A stretch of 64,000 nt of DNA, taken from positions 310,001 through 374,000 of the forward strand of contig NZ_JAMQHS010000001.1 in NCBI RefSeq assembly GCF_023845585.1, read 5' to 3'. Under the pieces are notes generated by a model, which saw nothing but the letters and a program-made list of their open reading frames with translations, did not search any database and was not told where the DNA came from. The DNA comes from Clostridium sp. CMCC3677 (GTDB lineage Bacteria; Bacillota; Clostridia; Clostridiales; Clostridiaceae). Made by a program: the position numbers and the translations under genes. Shown here piece by piece: positions 1 through 9,202 of the stretch. How positions within the stretch are numbered: position 1 is the stretch's first letter; every line of letters starts with the position of its first letter.

Positions 1-618
1 AAAGGTAGTCCATTATCAATACAATATATTGATAATGTCTATGAAGATGTTGGAGCTATATGTGTAAAAGCATTATGGAATTCATTAAAATATATAAAAA
101 ATCCAACAGAAAAAATAATAAGAGAAGCTATTAATACTAAGGGATGGGCAATTCAATTTATAAAAAATCCATCTGAAGAATTGAGAATTTTAGCTGTTGA
201 AAGAGATTTTGATGCTATTAAATATATAGAAAATCCGTCAGAAGAAGTACAATTAACAGCTATTAAAAATTATTATTCGGCAATTAGGTATATAAAAAAC
301 CCAACTTTAAATGCAAAATTAGCAGCTATTGCATCACATGAGGAAGGAATAAATTATATTTCTAATTATGATTTAGATGAAGTAAAATTATTTATTTATA
401 AAAATATAAATGTTGTTAAATATATTTATGAAAATATAGATATAGATTTAGTTATAGAAGTTTTAATGGATAAGATAAAAAATGAAAATATAGAAGAAAA
501 ATACATGAGAGATTTTTTAGAATTAGAAATCTTAGAAATGGATAAAGTTAATTTTGTCTGGGAATATGGATCTAAAAATGCAAAGAAAATATTAGTTGAT
601 TATAAATTATCTATGTAA
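1..618 (+). CDS. Partial 22-residue-repeat protein (5' end outside window)
   Basis: The frame is open from the first base, so only the last 205 residues are visible and no start can be chosen. Seen: at least six consecutive 22-residue units (nt 28-423) with the pattern I-x-N-P-[S/T]-E-E, a central A-I and a closing A-I-x-Y. A divergent, charged helical tail of about 60 residues follows. A strict 22-residue period with conserved hydrophobics is typical of two-helix solenoid repeats (HEAT/ARM-like) and recalls DUF4116-type repeats; I cannot assign a named family. It lies 83 bp upstream of a MoxR ATPase gene on the same strand. Inference: a recognition or scaffold partner of the MoxR-VWA pair. 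No catalytic motif is visible. Confidence 0.8.
   Translation, partial: KGSPLSIQYIDNVYEDVGAICVKALWNSLKYIKNPTEKIIREAINTKGWAIQFIKNPSEELRILAVERDFDAIKYIENPSEEVQLTAIKNYYSAIRYIKNPTLNAKLAAIASHEEGINYISNYDLDEVKLFIYKNINVVKYIYENIDIDLVIEVLMDKIKNENIEEKYMRDFLELEILEMDKVNFVWEYGSKNAKKILVDYKLSM
28..423 (+). repeat. Six tandem 66-bp coding repeats
   Basis: In-frame units begin at nt 28, 94, 160, 226, 292 and 358, each encoding 22 residues. The middle units share the core I-[KE]-N-P-[ST] at their start. Units differ at many bases, so this is an old protein-level repeat and not a recent DNA expansion. More units may lie upstream of the window. Confidence 0.75.
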
Positions 619-701
619 TGTTAAGCTATATAAATGAGATGAGAATTATAATTAATTTTAAGTAATAAAAAATATTACATGCAATAAAGGGGGAAGATAT
701 T

Positions 702-1790
702 TTGAATTATACAGAAACTTTAAAAACAGCTGATTTAGTTATGAATTCAAAGGATGTACCATTAATAATTGGAGAAAGTGGAATAGGAAAAACATCATTA
801 GTTAGAGAGATAGCTAAAAATGATAATTATTCATTAGTTACTATAGACGCAAATCTTTTAAAAGAGGGAGAAATAGGGGGTTTGCCTGTAGTAGAAAATA
901 GAGAGGTAGTGTATGCAACACATAATAAGTTGATAGAGGTAAAAAATTTATTATGTAAAGATGATATAAATGGGGTTATATTATTTATTGATGAATTAAA
1001 TAGATGTGATCACGCAGTTTCACAGGAGCTTATGAACCTTATATTAAACAGAGAGATAAATGGTTATGTTTTAGATGAAAGAGTGAAAGTTATTGCAGCT
1101 ATGAATCCATCAAATAAATATGATGGATTTTCAGACAGTCAATATGAAGTAGTAGATATGGATCCAGCTCAAGAAGATAGATTTGTATGGTTAGAAATGC
1201 AATCTGACGTAAAGGAATGGATAAAATGGGGAATGAGTACAGATGGGAATATTCATGAACACATAATAGAATTTATATCTACATTTCCTCAATACTTACA
1301 TACGCCAAACTCAATGGAAAGCATAAAAGCAACTCCAAGAAGCTGGCATAGAATATCTAAAGCTTATGAGGTGTATTTAAATAACAAGGATAAATATGAT
1401 TTTAATATATTTTTAAATACAGTGAGAGGAAATGTTGGATCTAATATATGTAATGATTTTGCTGATTTTATACTTCATATAAGAAAACCACTGATCAAAG
1501 TTGAAGAGTTATTTGAAAATGAAATTTTAAGTTTTGATTTAAAGGAAAAGTTAGAAAATGAAAATCACTCAAGATTATATATATTAGCTAAAAATGCAAT
1601 CTTATTTGTAGAAAGAAATTCTTCAGAAAAGAATTTAATATTATTTTCAAAGGTGTTAGATTTATATCCTAGAGATTTAAGACTTGGAATAATGAAAGAA
1701 ATTAAGAAAGACCATAAAGATGGGTTATATGAATTGTTATTAAATCAAGATGAATTTATAGAAAGCTTTTTTAACATATTTATCAAATAG
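702..1790 (+). CDS. MoxR-type AAA+ ATPase
   Basis: 362 residues from a TTG start preceded by a GGGGGAAG ribosome binding site. Walker A is GESGIGKT (residues 24-31), Walker B is ILFIDE near residues 93-98, sensor 1 is the Asn in AAMNPSN near 132-138, and an EDRF motif near 158 fits an arginine finger. MoxR ATPases act as oligomeric chaperone-like machines, usually paired with a VWA-domain protein that uses a MIDAS site. The next gene encodes exactly such a protein, which supports the assignment. The C-terminal ~150 residues are family-specific and lack recognisable motifs. Substrate unknown. Confidence 0.88.
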   Translation: MNYTETLKTADLVMNSKDVPLIIGESGIGKTSLVREIAKNDNYSLVTIDANLLKEGEIGGLPVVENREVVYATHNKLIEVKNLLCKDDINGVILFIDELNRCDHAVSQELMNLILNREINGYVLDERVKVIAAMNPSNKYDGFSDSQYEVVDMDPAQEDRFVWLEMQSDVKEWIKWGMSTDGNIHEHIIEFISTFPQYLHTPNSMESIKATPRSWHRISKAYEVYLNNKDKYDFNIFLNTVRGNVGSNICNDFADFILHIRKPLIKVEELFENEILSFDLKEKLENENHSRLYILAKNAILFVERNSSEKNLILFSKVLDLYPRDLRLGIMKEIKKDHKDGLYELLLNQDEFIESFFNIFIK

Positions 1791-1907
1791 CATATTTTCA
1801 GTAAAATGTTAATATGTATATAGGTAAAGCTTAGCAGAGTAGTTAAGTTTAAATATTAAGTATAGTTGCATTAAATAGACATGAATACAATCGAAAGGAG
1901 GAGTTAG

Positions 1908-3239
1908 GTGGATTTTAATAATAAAAAAGAAGAACTTTTAAAAAAAGCGTATAATATAAAAAGTATTGATGAATTTGATAATATGTATATAAAGAGTTTC
2001 TTCGAATTAGTTGAAGAGGTTATTCTTGATTTATTAGAAAGTGAAGATTCATTTTTTGGTCAATTTATGTTAAGAGTAAAAAGGCAAATAAGAATTGAGT
2101 TGAAATCACCTATAGCTACTATTCCTAAAAGAAGTGGATTTAACATGTACTTTAACCCTATATTATTTTTACAGTGTGAAAAGAAAGAAATGTCAGCATT
2201 ATTTAAGCATGAGATTTATCATATAATGTATTCACATTTTTCTAGAGAGAGAAAAATGAAAGAAAGATTAAGTAAAGAAGCTATAAATACTGCACTAGAT
2301 ATTTCGATAAATCAATATATAAAAAATCTTCCACCTTGGAGTAAAAAGATTAATTCTATAAATATGGAATATAATTTAAATTTAAAAGAAGATAGAAGTG
2401 CAGAAGAATATGCAGAGGAAATTTATAAATCAATTAAGTCAAGAATAAAGGACCCTAAAATTGACAAAGAAGAGTCATTAGATGAAATTAATTTAGAGAA
2501 TGCTCATGATATATGGGAAGAAATAGATGTATCTCAAGAAGACATTGAAAGTTTAACGAAGAAAACAGCAGTTAGCATATGTGATAAAAATATGCCAAGT
2601 GATATTGAAGAGATAATTTTAGCTTATAGTGAAAACGCAGAGATATCTTGGCAAAGAATATTAAAAAATTTATTACCATCTGTAAAAAATGGATATAAAA
2701 AAACTACAACTAGAAGAAATAGGAGGCAACCTAATAGATTAGATTTGAGAGGAAGGTTACCAAAAAACAACTCAGAATTAATAGTTGCAATTGATATAAG
2801 TGCAAGTATGAGTGATGATACTTTACATAAAATTTTGGTTGAAATATTAGAGATTAGTAAAACTATAAATAATGATATAATAATAATAGAATGTGATGAT
2901 ACCATTAAAAGAGTATACAAATTACGAAGTCCAAAAGATATAAAAAAGAGAAGTGAAAATAATGGATCAACTGCCTTTACTCCGGTATTTAGATATATAT
3001 TAGAAAATAATTTAAGAAATGCTGTATTAATTTATTTTACAGATGGTGTAGGAGAAAAGGAATTAGATATAAAGCCGTTGAATAAAAGAATAATATGGGT
3101 GTTAATTGGTTCAGAAGAATTTTCATTAAAAAATCATTATGGAACAGTAAAGAGAATAAGCAGTGATAAGAAAGAAAAAGTTGAAGGAAATATTGGGTTA
3201 CGTATGGTTAATTCAGTAATACATGATTGGGCTAGATAA
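1908..3239 (+). CDS. DUF2201-type metallopeptidase-like protein with C-terminal VWA domain
   Basis: 443 residues; GTG start with a strong GAAAGGAGG site just upstream. N-terminal part: a zinc-peptidase-like HEIYH motif at residues 101-105, as in the DUF2201 putative metallopeptidase domain. C-terminal part: a VWA-like domain starting near residue 290 with a MIDAS DISAS (Asp296) and a downstream T-D-G. The linker (about 150-250) is acidic and charged. Proteins of this architecture are regularly encoded beside MoxR ATPases, as here. Whether the HExxH site is proteolytic is unknown for the family. It forms a likely operon with the upstream ATPase and downstream membrane protein. Confidence 0.85.
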   Translation: MDFNNKKEELLKKAYNIKSIDEFDNMYIKSFFELVEEVILDLLESEDSFFGQFMLRVKRQIRIELKSPIATIPKRSGFNMYFNPILFLQCEKKEMSALFKHEIYHIMYSHFSRERKMKERLSKEAINTALDISINQYIKNLPPWSKKINSINMEYNLNLKEDRSAEEYAEEIYKSIKSRIKDPKIDKEESLDEINLENAHDIWEEIDVSQEDIESLTKKTAVSICDKNMPSDIEEIILAYSENAEISWQRILKNLLPSVKNGYKKTTTRRNRRQPNRLDLRGRLPKNNSELIVAIDISASMSDDTLHKILVEILEISKTINNDIIIIECDDTIKRVYKLRSPKDIKKRSENNGSTAFTPVFRYILENNLRNAVLIYFTDGVGEKELDIKPLNKRIIWVLIGSEEFSLKNHYGTVKRISSDKKEKVEGNIGLRMVNSVIHDWAR

Positions 3240-3314
3240 CAAGTAAGTAATTAATTAAAATGACCTGTTTAAGCAGATTATTGATATGTGCATAAGCAAT
3301 TAAGGAGGGGAAGT

Positions 3315-4010
3315 GTGAGTAAAAAATTTAAAGTAAGAGATTATGCCATTATTATAACTGTATTATTTGCTATTAGTTTAATAATAAATATTTTTAGCTA
3401 TGTTAATATAAGAGATTATAAATATAGAATTGGTAGGGAATCTCAACTTAATATCGAAGATATAAGACAAAGAAATGAAAGCAACATGGACATTCTTAAT
3501 ATGAGCATAGATCAAGGGTGCATAAAAAATGAAGAATTATTAAAGCTCTATAAGAATTATGAAATTATTGCAAATGATACAATAGAATTATGGGAACAGT
3601 ATGGGGAATATAAAGCAAACAGTTTTTCAATATTTTCTAAAAAAATAGAAACTAAAAAAATAATACAAAATGATGTACATGGCAGAATAAAAGAATATAT
3701 GTTTATTGTATTAAATGAAGCTATGAAAAATAGAGAATCTGGTTTAATATTAAATGAAAATTATTTGGATGATTTTGTTGTTATGAATGAGTTAGCAGAA
3801 AAAATATATCATTATTTTGAAGAGTTTAATTCTACAAAATTATCAAATTTTACTGGAGTAGATAGAGAAAAGAAAAGTATTAGAAATAATTATTGGATTG
3901 ATATGTTACAAGGGATATATGACATTAGTGATGAGTATTCGAATATTCAATTGAGTGTAAGTAATATTGAAAATGTTAATAATATAGATATTATTAACGA
4001 AGGTAAATAA
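3315..4010 (+). CDS. Membrane-anchored protein of unknown function
   Basis: 231 residues from GTG at 3315, chosen because AAGGAGGGG lies 6 nt upstream; an in-frame ATG at 3288 has no such site. One hydrophobic segment at about residues 10-32 predicts a single N-terminal membrane anchor with a positively charged cytoplasmic start. The rest is charged and helical with no cysteine cluster or enzymatic motif that I recognise. It is the last gene before a terminator downstream of the MoxR-VWA pair. It may tether the complex to the membrane; that is inference from context only. Confidence 0.7.
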   Translation: MSKKFKVRDYAIIITVLFAISLIINIFSYVNIRDYKYRIGRESQLNIEDIRQRNESNMDILNMSIDQGCIKNEELLKLYKNYEIIANDTIELWEQYGEYKANSFSIFSKKIETKKIIQNDVHGRIKEYMFIVLNEAMKNRESGLILNENYLDDFVVMNELAEKIYHYFEEFNSTKLSNFTGVDREKKSIRNNYWIDMLQGIYDISDEYSNIQLSVSNIENVNNIDIINEGK

Positions 4011-4014
4011 AAAA

Positions 4015-4043
4015 ATACAACTACTTAATTTAAGTAGTTGTAT
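4015..4043. terminator. Bidirectional terminator hairpin
   Basis: ATACAACTACTTAA pairs perfectly with TTAAGTAGTTGTAT, with A-rich sequence on one side and T-rich on the other. It sits between two convergent genes and can serve both. Confidence 0.8.
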
Positions 4044-4051
4044 TGTATATA

Positions 4052-4381
4052 TTAGTGACATCCACTACATGAACCACCACAGCCTCCAGCAGGAGCTATA
4101 ACTGGTTTTAAGGTAAGACCTCTACCTTCATTTTCATTAGTAGAAAGTATTATAAAGCCACCAAATTCTTCTATTAAAGTTTTTTCCATGATGAAAGATA
4201 CATCATTTACTTTTTCTACAACATCAGTATCAGTAGCTTGAGATACTGAGATATTAAATATTGGACCGCTACAAGCAGCACCAGCAAAATTTATTCTAAT
4301 ATTAAAATCAGATATGTTATTATCATCTAAAAAACCTTTGAATTCATTATAAGCTTCTTCGCTTATAGTAATGTTTTTCAT
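4052..4381 (-). CDS. HesB/IscA-like protein (selenoprotein-family Cys form)
   Basis: 109 residues from ATG at 4381, with AGGTG 6 nt upstream; an in-frame GTG nine bases earlier overlaps that site and is unlikely. The fold resembles HesB/IscA iron-sulfur carrier proteins. The central motif GAACSGP carries the Cys that in several clostridial relatives is selenocysteine, and the C-terminus ends in a Cys-rich GGCGGSCSGC tail. The family is known as HesB-related (seleno)proteins, presumably linked to Fe-S or sulfur handling, with no established reaction. Stands alone, convergent with the preceding gene, and shares its terminator. Confidence 0.75.
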   Translation of the reverse strand: MKNITISEEAYNEFKGFLDDNNISDFNIRINFAGAACSGPIFNISVSQATDTDVVEKVNDVSFIMEKTLIEEFGGFIILSTNENEGRGLTLKPVIAPAGGCGGSCSGCH

Positions 4382-4636
4382 ATAAATCACCTACTTAAAT
4401 TAAAATGATTAACAAAAATGTTAATGAATTAAGTATATCATACAAGATACAAAATAAAAAGATTATAAATCATATAAAATATAGTTTGGAGGTATAAAGT
4501 ATGATATAATTTATCAGTAATTTATCTCTTTAAAGTATTAAGGTTAAAATTTATAATTTTAAGTATTAAAAGGGTTTATATTATTAATAATAATTTATAT
4601 AATAAGTTTTATATTAGTTTTAGAAGGGAAAAATTT

Positions 4637-5392
4637 ATGAAACCGTATAATAAAGATTTTATAGTAAAAGAAGTACAAGAATATAATTCTCTTATAAATG
4701 AGTATAGCCTTGGACGTTATTGTATAAAAAAGAAAAGTAGTAAGGGAATAAAACTTCAAGGATATATGTATGAAAATACAGAAGAATATGATTTACCTAT
4801 AATACAATTATTAAAAGATGATAAAAGCCTTATGCGTATTACACCAAAAGAAATAGAAAGTTCTTATCAAGCAATAAAATTTGCTAAAGGTAAAGTAGGA
4901 ATTGTAGGTCTTGGTCTTGGATACGTAGTGGATAAGATTGCAAAAAAAACTAAGGTAAATCAAGTTATAGTATATGAAATTAGTGAAGAAGTAATAGAAA
5001 TGTATAAGAAAAACTTTGGAGAAAATAAAAAAGTTAAGATTATACATGGAGATGCATTTAAAGCAAAACCAGAAAAATTCGATTTTTTCTATGTTGATAT
5101 ATATGAATATAAATTGGAATTAAAAGTAGTAGAAGACTATAATACATTTAATAAATTACATGAAATAGAAGAGTATTCATTTTGGGGAATGGAGCATTTT
5201 CTTTTAAGTTGTAATTATGAAGAAGTTTTATGGGTATATATTCCAGAAAATTGGATTGAAATGAGTAAAAATTTATATGTATCTCTTGATACATCAGGGT
5301 ATATAAAGAACTATAAACAATTAGAGGAAGATAAAGTAAGAGATGTACTTAAAGAATTTAAAAAAATTTTAAATAACGATATAGAAATATAA
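4637..5392 (+). CDS. Class I SAM-dependent methyltransferase-like protein
   Basis: 251 residues; ATG preceded by AGAAGGGAA. A nucleotide-binding GIVGLGLGYV loop at about residues 91-100 is followed by VIVYEIS (acidic ribose-binding Glu) and GDAF, then FDFFYVDIY. This is the order of motifs I to IV of Rossmann-fold methyltransferases, closest in feel to spermidine-synthase-like members. The substrate cannot be inferred: there is no partner gene and a terminator follows directly. A catalytically inactive SAM-binding protein remains possible. Confidence 0.6.
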   Translation: MKPYNKDFIVKEVQEYNSLINEYSLGRYCIKKKSSKGIKLQGYMYENTEEYDLPIIQLLKDDKSLMRITPKEIESSYQAIKFAKGKVGIVGLGLGYVVDKIAKKTKVNQVIVYEISEEVIEMYKKNFGENKKVKIIHGDAFKAKPEKFDFFYVDIYEYKLELKVVEDYNTFNKLHEIEEYSFWGMEHFLLSCNYEEVLWVYIPENWIEMSKNLYVSLDTSGYIKNYKQLEEDKVRDVLKEFKKILNNDIEI

Positions 5393-5420
5393 TTATTATA
5401 AAAATATATTTTAATATCAC

Positions 5421-5478
5421 AAAAAAATCTATGTATACTTCATTATTAAAAAGATATGAATTATACATAGGTTTTTTT
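5421..5478 (+). terminator. Rho-independent terminator
   Basis: CTATGTATA (5429-5437) pairs with TATACATAG (5462-5470), followed by a run of seven T. Closes the methyltransferase-like gene. Confidence 0.8.
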
Positions 5479-5602
5479 ATTACTTTTATTTTTAAAATTA
5501 AAGATAAAGTAAGATTTATTTCTATAATTATCTTTATAATGCAATATTTTGTTGAATTATAAGGGATATAATGTTATCATATTTAGTGTTTAACAAAATA
5601 TG

Positions 5603-5690
5603 AATGATAATAGCACACTTATTGAAAAATAAGGTCGCAAAGCTTATGAGTCTAAGGAAAATTTATTTTCTATGATCGTCAGGTTGCCAA
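5603..5690 (+). ncRNA. Cyclic di-GMP-I (GEMM) riboswitch
   Basis: Visible conserved parts: AGCACA; a CTTATT-GAAA-AATAAG stem with a GNRA tetraloop; GTCGCAAAGC (consensus GACGCAAAGC); CTAAGG; a variable second stem; and ATCGTCAGGTTGCC at the 3' end. This order matches the class I c-di-GMP aptamer. An intrinsic terminator follows (5729-5756). CCAAAAT at the aptamer's 3' edge (5687-5693) can pair with ATTTTGG (5723-5729), offering an alternative structure. Genes downstream on the same strand are an acetyltransferase and a chemoreceptor; chemoreceptors are known targets of this class in clostridia. Confidence 0.85.
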
Positions 5691-5728
5691 AATACAGTTA
5701 ATTTACAATTGTATAATTTAAAATTTTG

Positions 5729-5756
5729 GTGTCTATGAATTCATAGATACTTTTTT
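5729..5756 (+). terminator. Riboswitch-associated terminator
   Basis: GTGTCTATGA pairs with TCATAGATAC (one G-U) followed by TTTTTT. It is the expected expression platform of the c-di-GMP aptamer just upstream. Confidence 0.75.
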
Positions 5757-6071
5757 ATTATTTAGGAATTCATATTATGCACCATTATTTCTGCACTACG
5801 TTTGAAAAGAGTACATAGCTAAAAAATCGACGTTCCACAGTCTCTTAGCGATTTTTTTGTTTTAGTAGATTAAAGTGTTAGCAACTTAAAATTAATATAT
5901 ATTGAAAGGTAATTTAATGAATGCAAAAGAAAAAATGGATGATTAACTTTTAAGAATACGTTTTATATAAAAATACAAAAGAAAACTAATAATTTTACAA
6001 GGGGGTGTATTTAAAGAGTTTTTTGTTATTACAAATAAGAAAATCATTTTAAGGGTAAGGAGAAAATACTT
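5757..6071 (+). other. Gene-free leader with a second hairpin
   Basis: After the riboswitch terminator, AAAAAATCG (5821-5829) pairs with CGATTTTTT (5849-5857) around a 19-nt loop, giving another terminator-like hairpin. At 5917 a ribosome site (AAAGG) precedes a 9-codon ORF, MNAKEKMDD. Its start resembles the N-terminus of maltose-type acetyltransferases and could be a decayed gene, but this is weak. A second purine-rich stretch AAGGGGGTG (5999-6007) has no ORF. No tRNA or other known RNA was recognised. Confidence 0.4.
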
Positions 6072-6806
6072 ATGAAGAAAATAGATGAACTATTACAACA
6101 GATAGAAGATATTATTCAATATGGAATAGATAAAGATGGAATGATAAAAATTTTAAAAATTTTAAATTGTTCTATTCCATTTGAAATATTAGATGAAATT
6201 AAATTATATGGAGATTATTTACCTAAAGTTGCGGAAAATGGAATATCGGAGGAGAAAAGATATTTACATTTTTTATGGGATGTATTGGACAAGTCACCCA
6301 TGTGTCTTATAGCTAATTTTGCAATTCCTTATAGAAGGATTTTAGCTAAAAAATTATTTAAATCTTGTGGAGAAAATTTTATAGCTGAAGAAAATGTTAG
6401 ATTTAATGTACCAGATAATATTGAATTTGGTGATGATGTATTTATTAATAGAGGAACTTTTATAGATTCAAAAGGAGGAATTAAAGTTGGAAATTTTGTT
6501 GGCATAGGTGAGGGGGTAACTATACTTACTCATTCTCATAAAGAAGATAATCATTCTTTTAGAGAATATAGCGAGGTAGTAATAGAAGATTATGCAAAAA
6601 TATATTCTAATTCAACAATACTTCCAGGAGTAAAAATAAAAACAAAAGGAATAGTTGCAGCATGTTCTTTAGTTAATAAAGATGTAGGAGAAAATGTGTT
6701 AGTTGCAGGAGTTCCAGCAAAAGAATTTAGAAAAAGAAATACTTTTAATAAAGATAAAAATGAATTAAATCATGTATGGCTTCACAATAAAAGCTTTCAA
6801 AAATAA
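6072..6806 (+). CDS. Hexapeptide-repeat acyltransferase (maltose/galactoside O-acetyltransferase type)
   Basis: 244 residues; ATG with TAAGGAGAAA upstream. The C-terminal half (about 110-220) is a left-handed beta-helix: hexapeptide-like I/V-x-x-G repeats with N-R-G-T, G-I-G-E-G-V and the catalytic-type His in LTHSHK, ending in VLVAGVPAKEFRKR, a family hallmark. The N-terminal ~100 residues are longer than in typical Maa/LacA enzymes and have no recognised domain. Acceptor unknown; a sugar or cell-surface glycan is usual for the family. It is the first gene after the c-di-GMP riboswitch and 58 bp upstream of a chemoreceptor, so both may be controlled together. Confidence 0.75.
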   Translation: MKKIDELLQQIEDIIQYGIDKDGMIKILKILNCSIPFEILDEIKLYGDYLPKVAENGISEEKRYLHFLWDVLDKSPMCLIANFAIPYRRILAKKLFKSCGENFIAEENVRFNVPDNIEFGDDVFINRGTFIDSKGGIKVGNFVGIGEGVTILTHSHKEDNHSFREYSEVVIEDYAKIYSNSTILPGVKIKTKGIVAACSLVNKDVGENVLVAGVPAKEFRKRNTFNKDKNELNHVWLHNKSFQK

Positions 6807-6864
6807 ATAGTGATTTTTGAATCAAATGCTACATTTTAAAATAGATATTATTAGGAGGGTAATC

Positions 6865-8967
6865 ATGAAGAAAAATATTAATCTTGATTTTAAGAAAACA
6901 TCTGTAAAATCTAAATTAATGTTAATAATCATACCAATAGTTGCTGTTGGATTATTATTACTAACATCAATAACATATGGTTCTGCAAAAAATATGATAG
7001 AAAAAGAATTAGTTAATCTTATGTCAGAAAGGGAAGCAGAGGCTGTAAATAATATTGACACTTGGTTGAATTCAAGACTTTCAGAAGTAAAGGAAGTAGC
7101 TCAAAGTCCTATATTAGAGCGTGTTTTAGAGATTAATCCAGACTTGAACTTAGAAAATAATGATGAATCTATAGCTCTTATAGACCAGTTGAATTTATCA
7201 CGTTGGACTTTTGTTAATAATACATATCCTAATGAATATGCAGCTTTACATATTTTAAATGGAATTTCAGCAAATGAATGGAAAAGTATAGAGAATTCAA
7301 ATAAGCTTTTTGCAAGATATTATAATGTAAATGCAGATGAGTGTAAAACTTCTCCATGGGCTAAAGCGGCTTTAGAAGAAAGTTTTAAAAAGTTTTCTGA
7401 TAATAATGGTCCTTATGATATAATTTTAAATCCTACATATTCTGAAGCATATAAGAGAAATGTTGTTATGATGATTGCTTGGAAGAAGGATGAAATGGGA
7501 GAGGCTAAAATAGGGGCAGCATCTAGCTTAGCTATAGAAGTAGTAGAAAATAAAGTAAAAGAATTAAAATATGGAAAAAAAGGATATGGAATGTTAATAG
7601 CAGATAATGGGACATTTATATCACATCCAAATCAAGAATACGTTATGAAAGAAAATATAAATACACTAGAAGATAAGGAAATGCTAAAGCTATCATCTGC
7701 TATAAAATCACAAGATAAAGGTATAATTAAATTGGGTATGGGCACTGGAAAGAAGCTAGCATTTTATCATAAAGTACCTGTTACTAATTGGATGGTAGTG
7801 AATGTAGTATATGAAAGTGAACTTTTCTCAATTTGTACTAAACTATTAATATTAATGCTAATAATAGCAATATTAATTATAATAGCAGTTATTTTAACAA
7901 TATATAAGTTTTCAACTAATATGCTTAAACCATTAACAAATATAAGTATATTTGCTGATGAAGTAGCAGCTGGTAATTTAAGTGCAAATATAAATATTAA
8001 TTCAGATGATGAATTTGGAAAAGTTGCTAAAGCATTAAATAATACAGCTCAATATTTAAAAATTTATATTTCTGAAATAGATGAAGTACTAGGAAGTATT
8101 TCTAATGGAAACATTAATGTAAATGTAGAAGGTGAATATAAAGGTGATTTTGTAGGTATAAAAGAATCTTTAATAAAAATAGTATCATCATTAAATAATA
8201 CATTTACTCAAATAAGAGAAGCAACACAACAAGTTTCTAGTGGATCTCAGGAGGTAGCTTCAGTAGCTCAAGTATTAGCACAAGGAGCATCTGATCAAGC
8301 AAGTTCAATAGATGAATTAACAGCATCAATTGGGGATATTAATGAACAATTAAAAGGTACAGCTAAGCATGCAAATGGAACTAATGAAATTGTAAATCAA
8401 TTAGTTACATATATTGAAGATAGTAACAAACAAATGGAAGATATGTTAAGTGCTATGAGCAATATTGATGTTTCATCTAAAAATATACAAAATATAATAA
8501 AAACAATAGCTGATATAGCTGAACAAACTAATCTATTAGCTTTAAATGCAGCAATAGAAGCAGCAAGAGCAGGGGAAGCTGGTAAAGGATTTGCAGTTGT
8601 TGCAGATGAAGTAAGAATGCTAGCAGAACAAAGCTCACAAGCAGTTAAGAGAACAACAGAACTTATTAAGAACTCAATAGAATCTGTAAATGAAGGTAAA
8701 GTAATAGCAGATAATACAGCAAGCTCATTAAAAGAAGTTGTAGAACACACTAAAGGAGCAACTGAATTAGTTGTTAATATAGTTAATTTAGCAGAAGAAC
8801 AATCAGAATCTCTTAATAAGATAAATGAAAGAATAGAAGATATAGCTAATGTAATTCAATCTAATTCATCAATAGCAGAAGAAAGTACGGCTGCTAGTGA
8901 AGAATTAACAGCACAAGCAGAAAGCTTAGATTACATGGTTGCACAATTTGAATTAAAAGAAGATTAG
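6865..8967 (+). CDS. Methyl-accepting chemotaxis protein with dCache-type sensor
   Basis: 700 residues from ATG 6865, preceded by TTAGGAGGG; an in-frame ATG at 6817 lacks a site. Membrane segments at about 16-36 and 323-350 flank a ~280-residue extracytoplasmic sensor ([25 protein letters not shown]), which looks like a dCache_1 domain. HAMP follows (about 350-400), then the signalling coiled coil with the hairpin tip [19 protein letters not shown] near 553-571. No C-terminal CheR/CheB-tethering pentapeptide is seen. Ligand unknown. It lies in the transcription unit behind the c-di-GMP riboswitch. Confidence 0.92.
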   Translation: MKKNINLDFKKTSVKSKLMLIIIPIVAVGLLLLTSITYGSAKNMIEKELVNLMSEREAEAVNNIDTWLNSRLSEVKEVAQSPILERVLEINPDLNLENNDESIALIDQLNLSRWTFVNNTYPNEYAALHILNGISANEWKSIENSNKLFARYYNVNADECKTSPWAKAALEESFKKFSDNNGPYDIILNPTYSEAYKRNVVMMIAWKKDEMGEAKIGAASSLAIEVVENKVKELKYGKKGYGMLIADNGTFISHPNQEYVMKENINTLEDKEMLKLSSAIKSQDKGIIKLGMGTGKKLAFYHKVPVTNWMVVNVVYESELFSICTKLLILMLIIAILIIIAVILTIYKFSTNMLKPLTNISIFADEVAAGNLSANININSDDEFGKVAKALNNTAQYLKIYISEIDEVLGSISNGNINVNVEGEYKGDFVGIKESLIKIVSSLNNTFTQIREATQQVSSGSQEVASVAQVLAQGASDQASSIDELTASIGDINEQLKGTAKHANGTNEIVNQLVTYIEDSNKQMEDMLSAMSNIDVSSKNIQNIIKTIADIAEQTNLLALNAAIEAARAGEAGKGFAVVADEVRMLAEQSSQAVKRTTELIKNSIESVNEGKVIADNTASSLKEVVEHTKGATELVVNIVNLAEEQSESLNKINERIEDIANVIQSNSSIAEESTAASEELTAQAESLDYMVAQFELKED

Positions 8968-8969
8968 TA

Positions 8970-9199
8970 TATTCTGTGTTTTAAGATAATGAGTTGATAT
9001 TATAGTATAAAGCTCGTGGACTAAGGAATTTACTTTAAGAACTCTAAAAATAAAGCTTAGTCTAATTAATGCATGTTCCCAATGAAACATTGGGACAAGC
9101 AATTAATTCAACAAATCTTTATTAAGAATTCTAAAAAGCAAATTCCAATGCCACTACGCTAATATACTATAATATTACCTCTGTTAAAACACAGAATAT
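8970..9199. repeat. Dispersed palindromic element, copy A (long variant)
   Basis: Ends ATTCTGTGTTTTAA and TTAAAACACAGAAT are inverted. Inside, TTGATATTATAGTATA and TATACTATAATAT pair, giving a long imperfect hairpin. The inner parts (AAGAATTCTAAAAAGC, CAATGCCACTACGC, GGGACAAGC) recur in the copies at 33.8 and 35.1 kb. No ORF inside. Confidence 0.75.
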
Positions 9200-9202
9200 T
9201 TT

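Noticed and set aside
2624..2920. 98-codon minus-strand ORF inside the VWA gene
   Set aside because: No ribosome site, antisense to a clear conserved domain; a shadow of AT-rich coding sequence.
5917..5946. 9-codon ORF MNAKEKMDD resembling an acetyltransferase start
   Set aside because: Too short to support; no continuation in any frame recognised.
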